Positions 9,065-17,475 of a stretch of DNA of 41,297 nucleotides are shown here, one piece after another (within the stretch, counting starts at the first letter, position 1; the number at the start of each line of letters is the position of its first letter). Under the pieces are notes generated by a model. It saw only the letters and a program-made list of their open reading frames with translations, searched no databases and was not told where the DNA came from. Position numbers and translations under genes: made by a program. This DNA comes from Nakamurella sp. (lineage in GTDB: Bacteria; Actinomycetota; Actinomycetes; Mycobacteriales; Nakamurellaceae), in the NCBI GenBank assembly GCA_017882715.1, contig JADGOY010000014.1:1-41297 (forward strand), read 5' to 3'.

Positions 9065-9869
9065 TGGCCTGTCCCTTCGGAGGCTTGACCTTCGAGGCGA
9101 CCCGGCGCATCAGCGACCGCGGCGCCAAGCGAGTGGTCAGGTAGATCGCCTTGTAGAGCACTCCCGGAATCGACAACGGCCGGTTGGCCCGCAGATCGGC
9201 CAGCGAGACCCGGACCAGCTGATCCACGTCGACGTACGCCCAGCCGGGTGTCGATGCCATGTCGATGTTCGCCCGCTGATGGAATTCGGTCCTCACGAAC
9301 CCGGGGCACAGCGCCTGCACCCGCACTCCGGTACCCCGCAACGACATCGCCAACCCCTCGCTGAGCGAGACCACGAACGACTTGGCCGCACCGTAGGTCG
9401 AGGCCCGGCCGGGCACCAGACCGGCGGTGGAGGCCACGTTGATGACCCCGCCGTGCCCCCGCGCAGTCATGCCGGCCAGCGCCGCGTGCGTCAGCACCAT
9501 CACACTGATCGCGTTCAGGGTGACCTCGCGCACCAGGTCGGCCTCGGTCGCCTGCAGGAAATCCACGCCCAGGGTGCTGCCCGCGTTGTTCACCAGCAGG
9601 TCGACCGGGCTCGCCGGGGAGCGGAGGCGATCTGCCACCAGCTCCCGCTGGGCTGCGTCGGTCAGGTCCGCGGTGATCGTCTGGACGTGCGGTGCGCCCA
9701 GCGACAACAGCGAGGCCCGCCGCTCGGCCAGCCGCTCACCGTCCCGCGCGACGATCACGATGTGGTGCCCGGTGCCCGCAAGGTGCCTGGCGAAGGCATA
9801 GCCGATTCCCGAGGTTGCGCCGGTGACGAGTGCGGTAGGCATGTCGGAAACGGTAATCGAGTCGGTCAT
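9051..9869 (-). CDS. SDR family NAD(P)-dependent oxidoreductase
   Basis: TALVTGATSGIGYAFARHLAG; LLVNNAGS; STYGAAKSFV. Confidence 0.9.
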   Translation of the reverse strand: MTDSITVSDMPTALVTGATSGIGYAFARHLAGTGHHIVIVARDGERLAERRASLLSLGAPHVQTITADLTDAAQRELVADRLRSPASPVDLLVNNAGSTLGVDFLQATEADLVREVTLNAISVMVLTHAALAGMTARGHGGVINVASTAGLVPGRASTYGAAKSFVVSLSEGLAMSLRGTGVRVQALCPGFVRTEFHQRANIDMASTPGWAYVDVDQLVRVSLADLRANRPLSIPGVLYKAIYLTTRLAPRSLMRRVASKVKPPKGQAKGRT

Positions 9870-9958
9870 CGCGCCCTCGACCGAGCCCACGTCGTCCCTA
9901 TGCGGTGATGCCGGAACGGGACCGGCCGGACGATGATGGATGAAAGCGCAGGTAGTGG

Positions 9959-9998
9959 GCCCAGGAGAGCCCAGGACAGCCCACGACAGCCCACCGAC
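9959..9998. repeat. 10-bp tandem repeat (GCCCAGGACA-type), 4 copies, upstream of a start codon
   Basis: gcccaggaga/gcccaggaca/gcccacgaca/gcccaccgac. Confidence 0.85.
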
Positions 9999-10020
9999 AG
10001 GCCGGAACAGGGAGGTTGCC

Positions 10021-11322
10021 ATGGCAGCCGTTGACGATCTCGCCGAACTCGTCGAACGGGCCGCCGCGGCCGAGCGGGCCGCTCTTGCGTCGAAGTGGAA
10101 GGAACGCTCGGACGTCGAGGCCGTCACCCGCCGTGTCCGCCGCAACCTCATCGACCAGACAGACGACCTGCGCCGATCGGCAGCGTCGCCCGCGGACCAG
10201 GTGTCCGATCGATGGCGGCAGCTGCGGCAGGCCGGACTCGACCGGCCGGACCCGCTTGACATCGACGCCTCCGACGGCGTCGGTCAACAACCCGTCACCC
10301 ATGCCGATGCCGCCCGCGCCGAGGCTGACGCCAGGGCCGCGGTGGCGCTGGCCAGGATGTCGCTGACGGAGGCGCAACTCGCTGTCCTTCAGGCGCGCCT
10401 GGCCCGGATCGACGCCGGCGACGCCGAACCCGAGGCCGCCGCAATCGACGGTCACACCCCGTTGGCGGGGCGCAACGCGGTGATCCGGCACGGGCCGGCC
10501 CTCGCCCACGGGCTGCACGGCGAGATCGCGTACATCCTGCGGCGAAAACCCCGATCGGTCGTGAAGAGCCTCGCGATCACCCTGGCCCTCGGCCTGCTCT
10601 ACCTCGGGTTCATCCGGGTTTTCGAGTGGGACAAGGACCAGAAGTGGCTGCCCTACCTGGGCCTGTGGGTGATCTCCGTGGTCATGGGCGGCGCGGTGTG
10701 CATCAACGCAATGAGCTTCGACGCCATGCGGGTGCGCGCAGCGCTGGACAGCGGCGCCCGGCTGTGGCACCTGCTGGTCATCAAGAACCTGGCGCTGCTG
10801 TGTCTGGTCACGCCGCTGGGCTTCCTGCTCAGCCTGTTGTTGGCCTGGCGGGCCGGCGACTGGGGGACACTGCTCAACGCCTGCGCGTTGACGATCTGCT
10901 TCATCGTGCTCTGGCTCGGCGTCGGGAACGTGCTGTCGGTGGCACTGCCCATCCGCGACGAGCCGATCAGGAAACGCAAACAGTCCGGCAGCCTCAAGCA
11001 GTTCCTCATCGCCTTCGCCGTGTCCTACGCGATCGGCTACCTGGTCAACTTCATGCTCCTGTGGCGGGTGTTCGCCGCGCAGGATCTGGCCCAGAAGCTC
11101 GGCGAATCGATCATTCCGATACTCCTTGTGGTACTCAGCGGCCTGTTCATGTGGTTCCTGCTGACCATTCTCGCCGTCACGGTCTCTCAGCAACCGAAGG
11201 TGAGGCGCACCCTGCTGCGCGAGATGGCCGACTACAAGTCCAACGCGGAGGCGCAGGCCTACGCGGCGGAGGCAGCGGCGGAGGCACAAGTAACAGGGAC
11301 CACCCCGGCCACCGTCGCATGA
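10021..11322 (+). CDS. Membrane protein with charged/helical cytosolic N-terminus
   Basis: MAAVDDLAELVERAAAAERAALASKWKERSDVEAVTRRVRR..., several TM segments in the C-terminal half; GGGAGG RBS. Confidence 0.7.
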   Translation: MAAVDDLAELVERAAAAERAALASKWKERSDVEAVTRRVRRNLIDQTDDLRRSAASPADQVSDRWRQLRQAGLDRPDPLDIDASDGVGQQPVTHADAARAEADARAAVALARMSLTEAQLAVLQARLARIDAGDAEPEAAAIDGHTPLAGRNAVIRHGPALAHGLHGEIAYILRRKPRSVVKSLAITLALGLLYLGFIRVFEWDKDQKWLPYLGLWVISVVMGGAVCINAMSFDAMRVRAALDSGARLWHLLVIKNLALLCLVTPLGFLLSLLLAWRAGDWGTLLNACALTICFIVLWLGVGNVLSVALPIRDEPIRKRKQSGSLKQFLIAFAVSYAIGYLVNFMLLWRVFAAQDLAQKLGESIIPILLVVLSGLFMWFLLTILAVTVSQQPKVRRTLLREMADYKSNAEAQAYAAEAAAEAQVTGTTPATVA

Positions 11323-12026
11323 CCGCTCCCCCGCCGACGACGTTCACCGGCTTCGGTGCAGACGCGGTCGACTTCTTCGACGGCCTGACGGCGGACAACA
11401 GCCGCGCCTACTGGCAGAGCCACCGCCGGACCTACGACGACAGCATCGCCGGTCCGATGCAGGCACTGGCCGACGCGCTGACACCAGAATTCGGCCTGCC
11501 CAAGATCTTCCGCCCCCATCGCGACCTGCGGTTCAGTCCGGACAAACGGCCCTACCACGAGTACACGCGGATGGGCGTGCGGCCGCTCCGGGCCACCGGA
11601 CAACCCGGCGACGGCGTGCTGTTCCTCAGCCTGTCCGCGGACGGGTTGTTCCTCGCCGCCGGATACTACGAACCGGCCAGGGACCAGCTCGAGCGATTCC
11701 GCACCATCCAGGATGATCCCGGCGAGATGCGTGACCTGGACGGCACACTCGAGCGGCTGGCGTCCGCGGGATTCCCGCTCGACGAGGGACGGCCCGTCAA
11801 GACGGCGCCGCGCGGATGGCGCAGGGACCACCCGCGGATCGAGTTCCTCCGGCGCACCAGCCTGATCGTCAGCGCCTCCCATGCTCCGGCGCCGTGGTTG
11901 GCCACCCGGGAGTGCCTGACCGTCATCGCCGAGGGCTGGCGCACCGCCGACAGCTGGAACGTCTGGCTCGACAGCCACATCGGACCGAGCCTGGACCCCA
12001 CCCGCCACAACAGAAGGCGGCAGTAA
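11319..12026 (+). CDS. DUF2461 domain protein
   Basis: ATGA overlap with previous gene; FTGFGADAVDFFDGLTADNSRAYWQSHRRTYDD, KIFRPHRDLRFSPDKRPYHEYTRMGV. Confidence 0.85.
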   Translation: MTAPPPTTFTGFGADAVDFFDGLTADNSRAYWQSHRRTYDDSIAGPMQALADALTPEFGLPKIFRPHRDLRFSPDKRPYHEYTRMGVRPLRATGQPGDGVLFLSLSADGLFLAAGYYEPARDQLERFRTIQDDPGEMRDLDGTLERLASAGFPLDEGRPVKTAPRGWRRDHPRIEFLRRTSLIVSASHAPAPWLATRECLTVIAEGWRTADSWNVWLDSHIGPSLDPTRHNRRRQ

Positions 12027-12033
12027 AACGCTA

Positions 12034-12079
12034 TTGACAGGCTCCCTACTCTGATAGTGACCGCTAAATCAGCGTCACT
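12034..12079 (+). promoter_or_regulatory. Promoter-like sequence overlapped by a TetR-type inverted repeat
   Basis: TTGACA at 12034-12039; AGTGACCGCTAAATCAGCGTCACT near-palindrome at 12056-12079, upstream of an MFS gene followed by tetR. Confidence 0.55.
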
Positions 12080-12099
12080 GCTACTAGCGAGGAGCCGTC

Positions 12100-13604
12100 A
12101 CGAATTCTCTCGACCGCCGGCGGTGGTGGGCGCTGAGCGCCCTCTCGCTGGCCATGCTCGTCATCGGCCTGGACAGCACCGTGCTGACCGTCGCCGTCCC
12201 CACCCTGGCGCAGGATCTGGGGGCTTCGACGTCCCAGCTGCAGTGGATCAACACCTCCTACACGCTGGTCCTGGCCGCCGCGCTGCTACCGGCCGGAGCG
12301 CTGGGCGATCGGTACGGCCGACGCAGGCTGCTGCTCGGTGCGCTGGCCTTGTTCGGCGCCGCCTCGGTGGTCTGCGCCTATGCCGGGTCGGCCGACACGC
12401 TGATCATCGCCAGGGCCGTGCTCGGGTTGGCGGCAGCGGTCATGATCCCGATGTCGATGGCCGTGCTGCCGGTGCTGTTTCCGCAGCAGCGCGAACGCAG
12501 CAAGGCGCTGACCATCTGGGTGACCTCGATGGCGATCGGCCTGCCGCTGGGGCCGGTTCTCGGCGGTTGGTTGCTCGACAACTACTGGTGGGGCTCGATC
12601 TTCCTGATCAACGTGCCGTTCATCTTCATCGCGGTGGCTGCGGTGCTGCTGTTCATCCCGGAGTCCCGCAACGCCGACGCCGGGCCGCTGGATGTGCCCG
12701 GAGTCGCCCTGTCCTCCTGCGGGCTGCTCGCCCTGACCTACGGGCTCATTCAGGCCGGTGAGCGGGGCTGGGGTGACGTCGTCGTCTGGGCTTGCCTGGC
12801 CGCGGCCGCGGCGCTGCTGGCGTGTTCGTGGGATGGCAGCAGCGAGCGAAGTACCCGCTCATCGACCTGAGCCTGTTCGGCTCCCGCGGCTTCACCTGGG
12901 GAACGATCTTCGCCACCGCGGTCAATTTCGCAATGTTCGGGTTGTTCTTCGTTGTCCCGCAGTACTTCCAGGCGGTGCTCGGGGTCGACGCACTGGGCAG
13001 CGGTCTGCGGCTGCTCCCGCTGATCGGCGGACTGCTGGTCGGTGCCCGGGTCGCCGACCGCATCGCCAAGCACCTCGGCTCCGGGACCGTGCTGTCCATC
13101 GGGTTCACCCTGCTGACCGGCGGGCTGATCGCCGGCGCGACCACGACCGTCGGCACCGGCTACGGCTTCACCGCGACCTGGGTCGCTGTTGTCGGCGCCG
13201 GGATGGGCTGCGTGTTGCCGACCGCGATGGGCGTCGCCATCGACGAGCTGTCGGTGCAGCGGGCGGGCTCGGGATCGGCGCTCATCCAGGCGCTCCGGCA
13301 GGCCGGCGGCACGATCGGCGTGGCGATCCTGGGCACGGTGCTGAACACGGCCTACCAGTCGGCTCTGGGCGAACTCGATCGTGCCCCGTTCAGCACCGGC
13401 GTGATGCAGGGTGTCGGTGCGGCGATGCAGGTCGGCCAGCCGCAACTCGTCGGGTCTGTGCAGGACGCGTTCGTGCACGGGATGAGCGTGACCCTCTTGG
13501 TCAGCGCGGCGATCTGCGCAGCCGGCGCGGTTGTCGCGGTGAACCGGATGCCGTTGCGCCGCCCTGCCGAGCCGAAGGAGCGTGGACAATCAGTCCATGC
13601 CTGA
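12100..13604 (+). pseudogene. DHA2-type MFS drug efflux transporter with internal frameshift and no canonical start
   Basis: First half in frame of ORF 12154..12870 (IGLDSTVLTVAVPTLAQDLGAS...), second half in frame of ORF 12792..13604 (GVFVGWQQRAKYPLIDLSLFGSRGF...); shift near 12819-12821. Confidence 0.85.
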
Positions 13605-14181
13605 CAAGACCGCGGTCCTGGGACTACGCGAACGCAAGAAGGCCAGGACCCGCGCGTCCATCCGGGAACACGCGATGCGTCTGTTCATCGAGCAGGGGTT
13701 CGCGCAGACCTCCGTCGAGCAGATCGCCGAGGCTGCGGAGGTCTCCCCCAGCACCTACTTCCGGTACTTCCCGACCAAGGAGGACGTGGTCCTGGCCGAC
13801 GACCTCGACCCGATCCTGCTGGCGGCGCTGGCCGCGCAGCCGCCAGACCTCCCGCCCATGGTGGCCCTGCGGAACGCCGTCCTGCGCACCTGGCAGGCGT
13901 TGACGCCGGAGGATTTCGAGCGCGAACAGGAAAGGCAGCGGTTGATCTTCTCGGTGCCCGAGCTACGCGCCGCCATCCTGCTCCAGCTGTATTCATCGAT
14001 CGACATGGTCGCCGGCGCCGTCGCGGAACGGCTCGGGCGAGACCCGGCGGAATTCGAGATCAAGGTCTTCGCCGGAGCAGTGGCCGGTGCCGTGATGGGC
14101 GGGGCCAGCGGTCCGAACGGGGGGATCGGCAACGCGGTGAAGGCCATCGAATTCCTGGAGCAGGGGCTGCCGCTGACGTAG
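13597..14181 (+). CDS. TetR family transcriptional regulator
   Basis: RERKKARTRASIREHAMRLFIEQGFAQTSVEQIAEAAEVSPSTYFRYFPTKEDVV HTH; overlaps the MFS stop. Confidence 0.93.
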   Translation: MPDKTAVLGLRERKKARTRASIREHAMRLFIEQGFAQTSVEQIAEAAEVSPSTYFRYFPTKEDVVLADDLDPILLAALAAQPPDLPPMVALRNAVLRTWQALTPEDFEREQERQRLIFSVPELRAAILLQLYSSIDMVAGAVAERLGRDPAEFEIKVFAGAVAGAVMGGASGPNGGIGNAVKAIEFLEQGLPLT

Positions 14182-14191
14182 CGGCTGGCCG

Positions 14192-14623
14192 TCAGCCGGT
14201 CGGCAGCCGGCGGTGCCGGACCGAGGCGAACCGGGCGAAGTCCCGGTCGAGAGTCACGACCTCGCAGCCCTGTTCCACGGCGACAGCGCCGATCACCGCG
14301 TCCGGTAGCAGATCGCCCGTCGCGTCGGCCTCCGCGCAGAGCCTGCGCAACACCTCGAGATGCCGCGGCCCCGGGCTGGTCAGCAGGTGATGAGGCTGCC
14401 GGCAGGTTGCGTCGACAAACGCGAAGGCCTGCTCGCGCGGGGTGGGCACGGAGAAGATCCGTCGGTTCGTCGCGAGCCGCAGAAACGAGCCCCACACGAG
14501 CGTGGGGACGGTGAAGGGGTCGTCACCGGCGAGCAGGGTGTCGAACCACGGACGAACGTCCGGATGATGCGGATGGTCCGCGCGATGCGCGGCGAGGACC
14601 ACGTTCACGTCGAGGAGGAACAC
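14192..14623 (-). CDS. vapC: PIN-domain toxin, VapC-like
   Basis: [20 protein letters not shown]...; [28 protein letters not shown] acidic PIN residues. Confidence 0.88.
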   Translation of the reverse strand: MFLLDVNVVLAAHRADHPHHPDVRPWFDTLLAGDDPFTVPTLVWGSFLRLATNRRIFSVPTPREQAFAFVDATCRQPHHLLTSPGPRHLEVLRRLCAEADATGDLLPDAVIGAVAVEQGCEVVTLDRDFARFASVRHRRLPTG

Positions 14624-14645
14624 CTCAGTACCTATCCCTCCAACG

Positions 14646-14715
14646 CCGATCCACCAGGACCGATCCACTAGAACCGATCCCTCAGCGCCGATCCATCAGC
14701 GCCGATCCATCAGCG
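14646..14715. repeat. 14-bp tandem repeat (CCGATCCATCAGCG), 5 copies
   Basis: CCGAT starts at 14646, 14660, 14674, 14688 and 14702; exact 14-nt period; spans the vapB stop codon. Confidence 0.92.
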
Positions 14716-14953
14716 GCACACCATCGTCGAGTGCCTCGTGCAGGGCGGCATTCGAAGACAGGTCTATACCTGGGCGCGATCCGTTCCCGCCCCGGAAGAC
14801 AGGCACCGGAGGGCGATCGGCCGGTTGGCCGGAGCCGGACAGTTCTCGGCGCAAGGCCGCCTCGACGACCTCGCCGAGAGTCCGGCCCGTCTCCCGCGCC
14901 CTGCGCTTCGCGGCCCGCAGCAGCTCCTCGGATATCGAGACGGTGGTGCGCAT
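14696..14953 (-). CDS. vapB: Ribbon-helix-helix antitoxin, VapB-like
   Basis: [38 protein letters not shown]; upstream of the PIN toxin on the same strand. Confidence 0.85.
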   Translation of the reverse strand: MRTTVSISEELLRAAKRRARETGRTLGEVVEAALRRELSGSGQPADRPPVPVFRGGNGSRPGIDLSSNAALHEALDDGVPLMDRR

Positions 14954-15021
14954 GATGACCAGGTTACTGCATCACACGCATCACATCCCCGGATCTTGCA
15001 CCGTCACGCTCCGGTGCGATC

Positions 15022-16467
15022 ATGACCGGCATGGACGCTGACGAGATCCGGCGGATTTACCTGCAGTTCATGGTCGAACGCGGGCATGTTGTGATCCCAC
15101 GCGCTCCACTCATCCCGCACAACGACCCGACCACGCTCTTCACCGGCAGCGGGATGCAGCCTCTGCTGCCCTTCTTGCTGGGCCAGGACCACGCGCAGGG
15201 GCGGCGGCTGACCGACAGTCAAACCTGCCTGCGGGTACAGGACATCGACGAGGTCGGCGACAACCGGCACACCACATTCTTCGAGATGCTCGGCAACTGG
15301 AGCCTCGGGGACTACTTCAAACGGGACCAGCTCGCGCAGTTCTGGGAGTTCCTGACGGAGCGGGTGGGGCTGGACCCGAATCGGATCTATGTCAGCTGCT
15401 TCAGCGGGGACCCGGCCAACGGAATTCCCAAGGACACCGAGAGCGCCGGGATCTGGACCGAGTTGTTTTCCGCCGCCGGGATCTCCGCCGATCAGGTGGA
15501 CCTGGGCACCGAAGAACACGGTGGAGCGGTCGGCGCCCAGGGCGCGCGAATCGCTTTCTACGGCAAGAAGAACTGGTGGTGCCGGGGCGGCAACGCCGAG
15601 AACATGCCGGTCGGCGAGCCGGGGGGGCCGGACTCCGAGGTCTTCTACCTCTATCCCGAGATCGACCACGACCCCGCGTACGGGCGTTATTGCCACCAGA
15701 ACTGCGATTGCGGACGATTCATCGAGCTCGGCAATTCGGTCTTCATGGAATACAAGAAGACCGAGACAGGTTTCGAGCCACTTCCGCGGCGCAATGTCGA
15801 CTACGGCGGGGGGCTGGCCCGGATCGCCGCGGCCGCGATCGACAGCCCCGACGTGTACCGGATCAACCTGCTCTGGCCGATCATCGACCGGCTGCAAGAG
15901 CTGTCCGGAAAGTCCTACGAGACCGACACCGAGGCCATGCGGGTCATTTCCGATCACCTTCGCGGGGCGACGTTCCTGGCCGTCGACGGGGTGAAGCCGA
16001 GCAACAAGGAGCAGGGCTATGTGATGCGCCGATTGGTCCGTAGAGCCGTTCGGTACGCCTTCGACCTGGGCCTGGAACAGAACTTCTTCCCACAGATCAT
16101 CCCGACGGTGGCGCAGATGTACGCGGCCGACTATCCGGAGGTGGTCGAGCGCGGGGACCAGGTGATCGCGGTACTGGTGAAGGAGGAGCAGTCCTTCCGG
16201 CGCACGCTGCGCAAGGGCATCAAGCAACTCAAGACGTACAGCGAGTCCGGAGTGAGCGGCATCGAATTGTTCACGTTGTACGACACCTATGGATTCCCGG
16301 TCGAGCTCAGCACGGAGGAAGCCAGAAAATCCCGGATCCCGGTCAGCGACAACTGGCGAGCAGAGTTCGACGCGAAAATGGCCGAGCAGCGCGCACGATC
16401 GCAGGGCGCGAGCAAGATGCACATCCAGCCGCTCGCGGAAGCGGCCCAGGGCGGCCCACGCGGATGA
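15022..16467 (+). CDS. Alanyl-tRNA synthetase-like protein, catalytic and tRNA-recognition regions only
   Basis: HTTFFEMLGNWSLGDYFK, ENMPVGEPGGPDSEVFY, NVDYGGGLARIA, DHLRGATFLAVDGVKPSNKEQGYVMRRLVRRAVR, FTLYDTYGFPVELS; ends after 481 aa without an editing or C-Ala domain. Confidence 0.88.
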   Translation: MTGMDADEIRRIYLQFMVERGHVVIPRAPLIPHNDPTTLFTGSGMQPLLPFLLGQDHAQGRRLTDSQTCLRVQDIDEVGDNRHTTFFEMLGNWSLGDYFKRDQLAQFWEFLTERVGLDPNRIYVSCFSGDPANGIPKDTESAGIWTELFSAAGISADQVDLGTEEHGGAVGAQGARIAFYGKKNWWCRGGNAENMPVGEPGGPDSEVFYLYPEIDHDPAYGRYCHQNCDCGRFIELGNSVFMEYKKTETGFEPLPRRNVDYGGGLARIAAAAIDSPDVYRINLLWPIIDRLQELSGKSYETDTEAMRVISDHLRGATFLAVDGVKPSNKEQGYVMRRLVRRAVRYAFDLGLEQNFFPQIIPTVAQMYAADYPEVVERGDQVIAVLVKEEQSFRRTLRKGIKQLKTYSESGVSGIELFTLYDTYGFPVELSTEEARKSRIPVSDNWRAEFDAKMAEQRARSQGASKMHIQPLAEAAQGGPRG

Positions 16468-17468
16468 CCGTCCACTATCCGGATCCGAACTCCCTGGACA
16501 ACGACCGCATCCTCGCGCTCGAATTGGTCCGGGCCACCGAGGCCGCGGCCGTGGCCGCGGCCCGATTCCTCGGACGCGGCGACGAGGACCAGGTCGACGC
16601 CGCGGCGGTGGACGCCATGCGACCGGTGCTGGGCACCATCCCGATGCGCGGCGTCATCGTCATCGGCGAGGGCGAGAAGGACGACGCGCCCATGCTCTAC
16701 AGCGGGGAATTCGTGGGCGCCGGCACCGGTCCGCGGGTGGATGTGGCGATCGACCCGGTGGACGGCGCCGGCCTCACCGCCAAGAGCCTGCCCAACGCGC
16801 TGTCCGTCATCGCGCTGTCCGACCGGGGTGCGATGTTCGACCCGGGGCATTGCGTCTACATGGACAAGCTGGTCGTCGGGGCCGACCTCGCGGGCGTGGT
16901 GGACTTCAACGCACCCATCGAGGACACCCTGGAGACGATCGCCCGGACCCGCGGCAAAGGTGTTGCCGACGTCACCGTCACGCTCCTCGAACGGCCCCGC
17001 CACGACGAGTTGGCCGGCCGCATCCGTGCGGCAGGCGCCCGGATCAAGTTCCTCATCGACGGTGACGTCGCGGGCGCCTTGACCGCACTGCAGCCCGAGG
17101 CCGAGGTCGACGCGCTGGTCGGGATCGGCGGCACACCGGAGGGCATCGTCGCGGCGTGCGCGGCCGCCTGCCTGGGCGGCGCGATCTTCGGCAGGCTGGC
17201 CCCGCGTGATGAGGACGAGCGCAGACAGATCCTGGATGCCGGCCACGACCCGGCGGCGGTGTTGACCACCTCCGAACTGGTCAGCGGCGAGAACGCCTAC
17301 TTCGTCGCGACCGGCGTCACCAGCGGCGATGTGCTCAGGGGCGTCCGGTATTCCGCCGACCTGGCGGTGAGCCAGTCCATCACGATGAGATCGCGGACCG
17401 GTGTGGTGCGGTTGATCGAGACCCGGCACCGGTTGAGCACCTCGACGATCGTGCTGCCGCGAGTCTGA
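16464..17468 (+). CDS. glpX: Class II fructose-1,6-bisphosphatase
   Basis: [55 protein letters not shown] overlap with the AlaRS-like gene. Confidence 0.92.
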   Translation: MTVHYPDPNSLDNDRILALELVRATEAAAVAAARFLGRGDEDQVDAAAVDAMRPVLGTIPMRGVIVIGEGEKDDAPMLYSGEFVGAGTGPRVDVAIDPVDGAGLTAKSLPNALSVIALSDRGAMFDPGHCVYMDKLVVGADLAGVVDFNAPIEDTLETIARTRGKGVADVTVTLLERPRHDELAGRIRAAGARIKFLIDGDVAGALTALQPEAEVDALVGIGGTPEGIVAACAAACLGGAIFGRLAPRDEDERRQILDAGHDPAAVLTTSELVSGENAYFVATGVTSGDVLRGVRYSADLAVSQSITMRSRTGVVRLIETRHRLSTSTIVLPRV

Positions 17469-17475
17469 GCCCACC

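Noticed and set aside
10626-11318. N-terminal 231 codons of ORF 10626..12026
   Set aside because: Out of frame with the membrane protein at 10021-11322 and low complexity; DUF2461 begins at 11319
15004-16422. 472-aa minus ORF opposite the AlaRS-like gene
   Set aside because: Mirror of a strongly coding plus strand; no recognisable domain
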